From Bacillota bacterium (lineage in GTDB: Bacteria; Bacillota; Clostridia; Lachnospirales; Lachnospiraceae): a stretch of DNA of 6,132 nucleotides. The DNA is taken from positions 1-6,132 of the forward strand of contig JAEWPQ010000012.1 in NCBI GenBank assembly GCA_023460575.1. Reading direction: 5' to 3'. The notes under the pieces were generated by a model. It made no database searches. It worked only from the letters and a program-made list of their open reading frames with translations, and was not told the origin of the DNA. Position 1 is the first letter of the stretch. Each line of letters opens with the position of its first letter. The position numbers and the translations under genes were made by a program. Shown in pieces: positions 4,950 to 6,132 of this stretch.

Positions 4950-5864
4950 ATGAGCGGTTTACTGGTATCCCTTCAGGACGCGGTAGTTCAGGGAGTTTTA
5001 TGGGGGATTATGGTATTAGGTGTCTACATTACCTATAAGTTGTTGGATATTGCGGATTTGACCGTAGACGGAAGCTTTGCTTTGGGCGGCTGTGTCTGCG
5101 CCGTTATGATACTTAATTTTCATGTGGATCCGTGGATTGCCCTGGCAGTGGCGGCAATTGCAGGAATGGCTGCTGGAGCAATAACGGGATTGTTACATAC
5201 AATCTTTGAAATTCCGGCGATTCTGGCGGGAATATTGACCCAGATTGGATTATGGTCCATTAATCTGAGAATCATGGGGGGGAAGAGCAACGTTCCCCTT
5301 TTAAAGACCGATACAATTATGTCAAGATTCATTGATCTTACCGGGCTGAATAAACCTGTTGCTTCTCTTGTGATTGGCATTGGCATTGCAGTGATCATGA
5401 TTGCGCTTCTTTACTGGTTTTTTGGAACTGAAATCGGCAGCGCCATGCGTGCCACCGGCAATAATGAATCAATGATCCGGGCCCAGGGAGTTAATACCAA
5501 CTGGACGAAGCTTCTTGCGCTGGTTATCAGCAACGGACTTGTGGGAATATCAGGCGGTCTTGTCTGCCAGAGCCAGAAATATGCGGATATCGGTATGGGA
5601 ACCGGAGCGATTGTCATCGGCCTTGCAGCCATTGTAATCGGAGAGGTGCTGATGGGCAGACTTCGTTCCTTTGGAAGCAAACTGACTTCTGCAGTTGTAG
5701 GTTCTGTGATTTATTTCGTGATCCGTGCAGTTGTATTAAGAATGGGCATGAATGCCAATGATATGAAACTGTTGTCAGCAGTGATTGTTGCAGTGGCCCT
5801 TTGCGTGCCTGTTGTGGTGAGAAAGCTTCGTCTGAAGAAATCTTACACAGAAGGAGGAGAATAA
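4950..5864 (+). CDS. ABC importer permease, TrpY-like
   Basis: The membrane channel of the importer, belonging to the branched-chain/sugar-type permease superfamily (PF02653, COG4120). It has 304 residues and about eight hydrophobic segments, with N-terminal DIADLTVDGSFALGG (33-47), characteristic of this permease group. The cytoplasmic loop MRATGNNESMIRAQGVN (166-182) is the likely coupling contact with the ATPase. A basic tail (VRKLRLKK) ends the protein. The ribosome site GGAGGA (4937-4942) lies 7 bases before ATG 4950. A TTG one codon earlier could extend the frame but is less likely, and the ATG at 4943 is in a different frame. The stop codon is only 2 bases before the ATPase ATG, so those two are probably translationally coupled. 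Nothing looks truncated. Confidence 0.93.
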   Translation: MSGLLVSLQDAVVQGVLWGIMVLGVYITYKLLDIADLTVDGSFALGGCVCAVMILNFHVDPWIALAVAAIAGMAAGAITGLLHTIFEIPAILAGILTQIGLWSINLRIMGGKSNVPLLKTDTIMSRFIDLTGLNKPVASLVIGIGIAVIMIALLYWFFGTEIGSAMRATGNNESMIRAQGVNTNWTKLLALVISNGLVGISGGLVCQSQKYADIGMGTGAIVIGLAAIVIGEVLMGRLRSFGSKLTSAVVGSVIYFVIRAVVLRMGMNANDMKLLSAVIVAVALCVPVVVRKLRLKKSYTEGGE

Positions 5865-5866
5865 TC

Positions 5867-6132
5867 ATGCTTGATATTAAGAATGTAAGAAAAACCTTTA
5901 ATAAGAATACAATCAACGAGAAAAAAGCGCTGAATGGTATTAACCTTCATCTGAATGAAGGAGACTTTGTTACAGTTATCGGCGGAAACGGAGCCGGGAA
6001 ATCCACAATGTTAAATATGGTTGCCGGAGTATACCCCATTGATTCCGGTAAGATTGAGATTGACGGAATTAATATTTCCAGATATCCGGAATATAAGAGA
6101 GCCCAGTATATCGGCAGGGTTTTTCAGGATCC
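5867..6132 (+). CDS. ABC importer ATPase, TrpZ-like, 5' part only
   Basis: The energy-providing cytoplasmic subunit of the importer. Translating from ATG 5867 gives MLDIKNVRKTFNKNTINEKK and continues in frame for 88 codons plus two bases to the window edge without a stop. The Walker A loop is GGNGAGKST (residues 39-47, with K45 contacting ATP phosphates), and the Q-loop is reached at VFQD (Q87). The signature motif, Walker B and switch His lie beyond the window. The RTFNKNT..EKKALNGINLHLNEGDFVTVIG type of N-terminus fits the COG1101 ATPases that pair with COG2984 and COG4120 partners. The ribosome site AAGGAGGA (5851-5858), 8 bases before the ATG, overlaps the permease 3' end. The truncation is from the window boundary, not a mutation. 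Confidence 0.95.
   Translation, partial: MLDIKNVRKTFNKNTINEKKALNGINLHLNEGDFVTVIGGNGAGKSTMLNMVAGVYPIDSGKIEIDGINISRYPEYKRAQYIGRVFQD

Noticed and set aside
6127..6132. The window ends exactly at GGATCC, suggesting a clone boundary
   Set aside because: The same site also occurs internally (near 883 and 5127), the left end has no such site, and a single edge match can be chance; it has no biological meaning for the ATPase gene.

Overview
The window looks like chromosomal DNA from a low-to-moderate GC Firmicute, most likely a clostridium of the Lachnospiraceae type. The signs are strong AGGAGG-like ribosome sites, canonical sigma-A style promoters, short gene gaps, intrinsic terminators with U tracts, the class II (Firmicutes-type) GalT, and a lipoprotein with an Ala/Thr/Glu-rich linker after its lipobox. 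This assignment is inference from style; no rRNA or marker gene is present. All recognisable genes are on the + strand.

Layout. (1) Positions 1-299 hold the 3' end of an FMN-binding-domain protein, closed by an intrinsic terminator at 310-355. (2) Positions 415-930 encode a small membrane protein of the Gx transporter / 'heptaprenyl diphosphate synthase component I' family. In many Firmicutes this family sits with FMN-binding and flavinylation genes, so the first two genes probably belong to one flavin-linked redox locus. (3) Positions 1020-2537 encode a class II UTP-hexose-1-phosphate uridylyltransferase (GalT). It has its own likely promoter, whose -10 box covers the upstream ATG at 975, so the start is placed at 1020. 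(4) Positions 2679-3542 encode a YitT-family membrane protein, closed by a strong terminator at 3551-3584. (5) Positions 3680-3708 carry a near-consensus promoter preceded by an AT-rich stretch with small repeats. It drives a three-gene ABC importer: lipoprotein binding protein (3760-4800), permease (4950-5864) and ATPase (5867 to the window end, cut off). The set resembles the TrpXYZ family linked to aromatic amino acid uptake. A 149-base gap between binding protein and permease holds several RNA hairpins, which could let the binding protein be made in excess.

How they fit together. The ABC genes form one operon and one machine: the lipoprotein captures a solute, the permease moves it and the ATPase powers it. 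GalT (Leloir pathway) and YitT have no visible functional link to each other or to the importer. I see no mobile element, CRISPR array, tRNA, rRNA or phage gene, and no clearly new multi-gene system. The points most worth checking are the flavin-linked pair at the left end, the competing hairpins at 4868-4920 and the repeats upstream of the importer promoter. The gene-free stretches are all shorter than 300 bases and are described individually.
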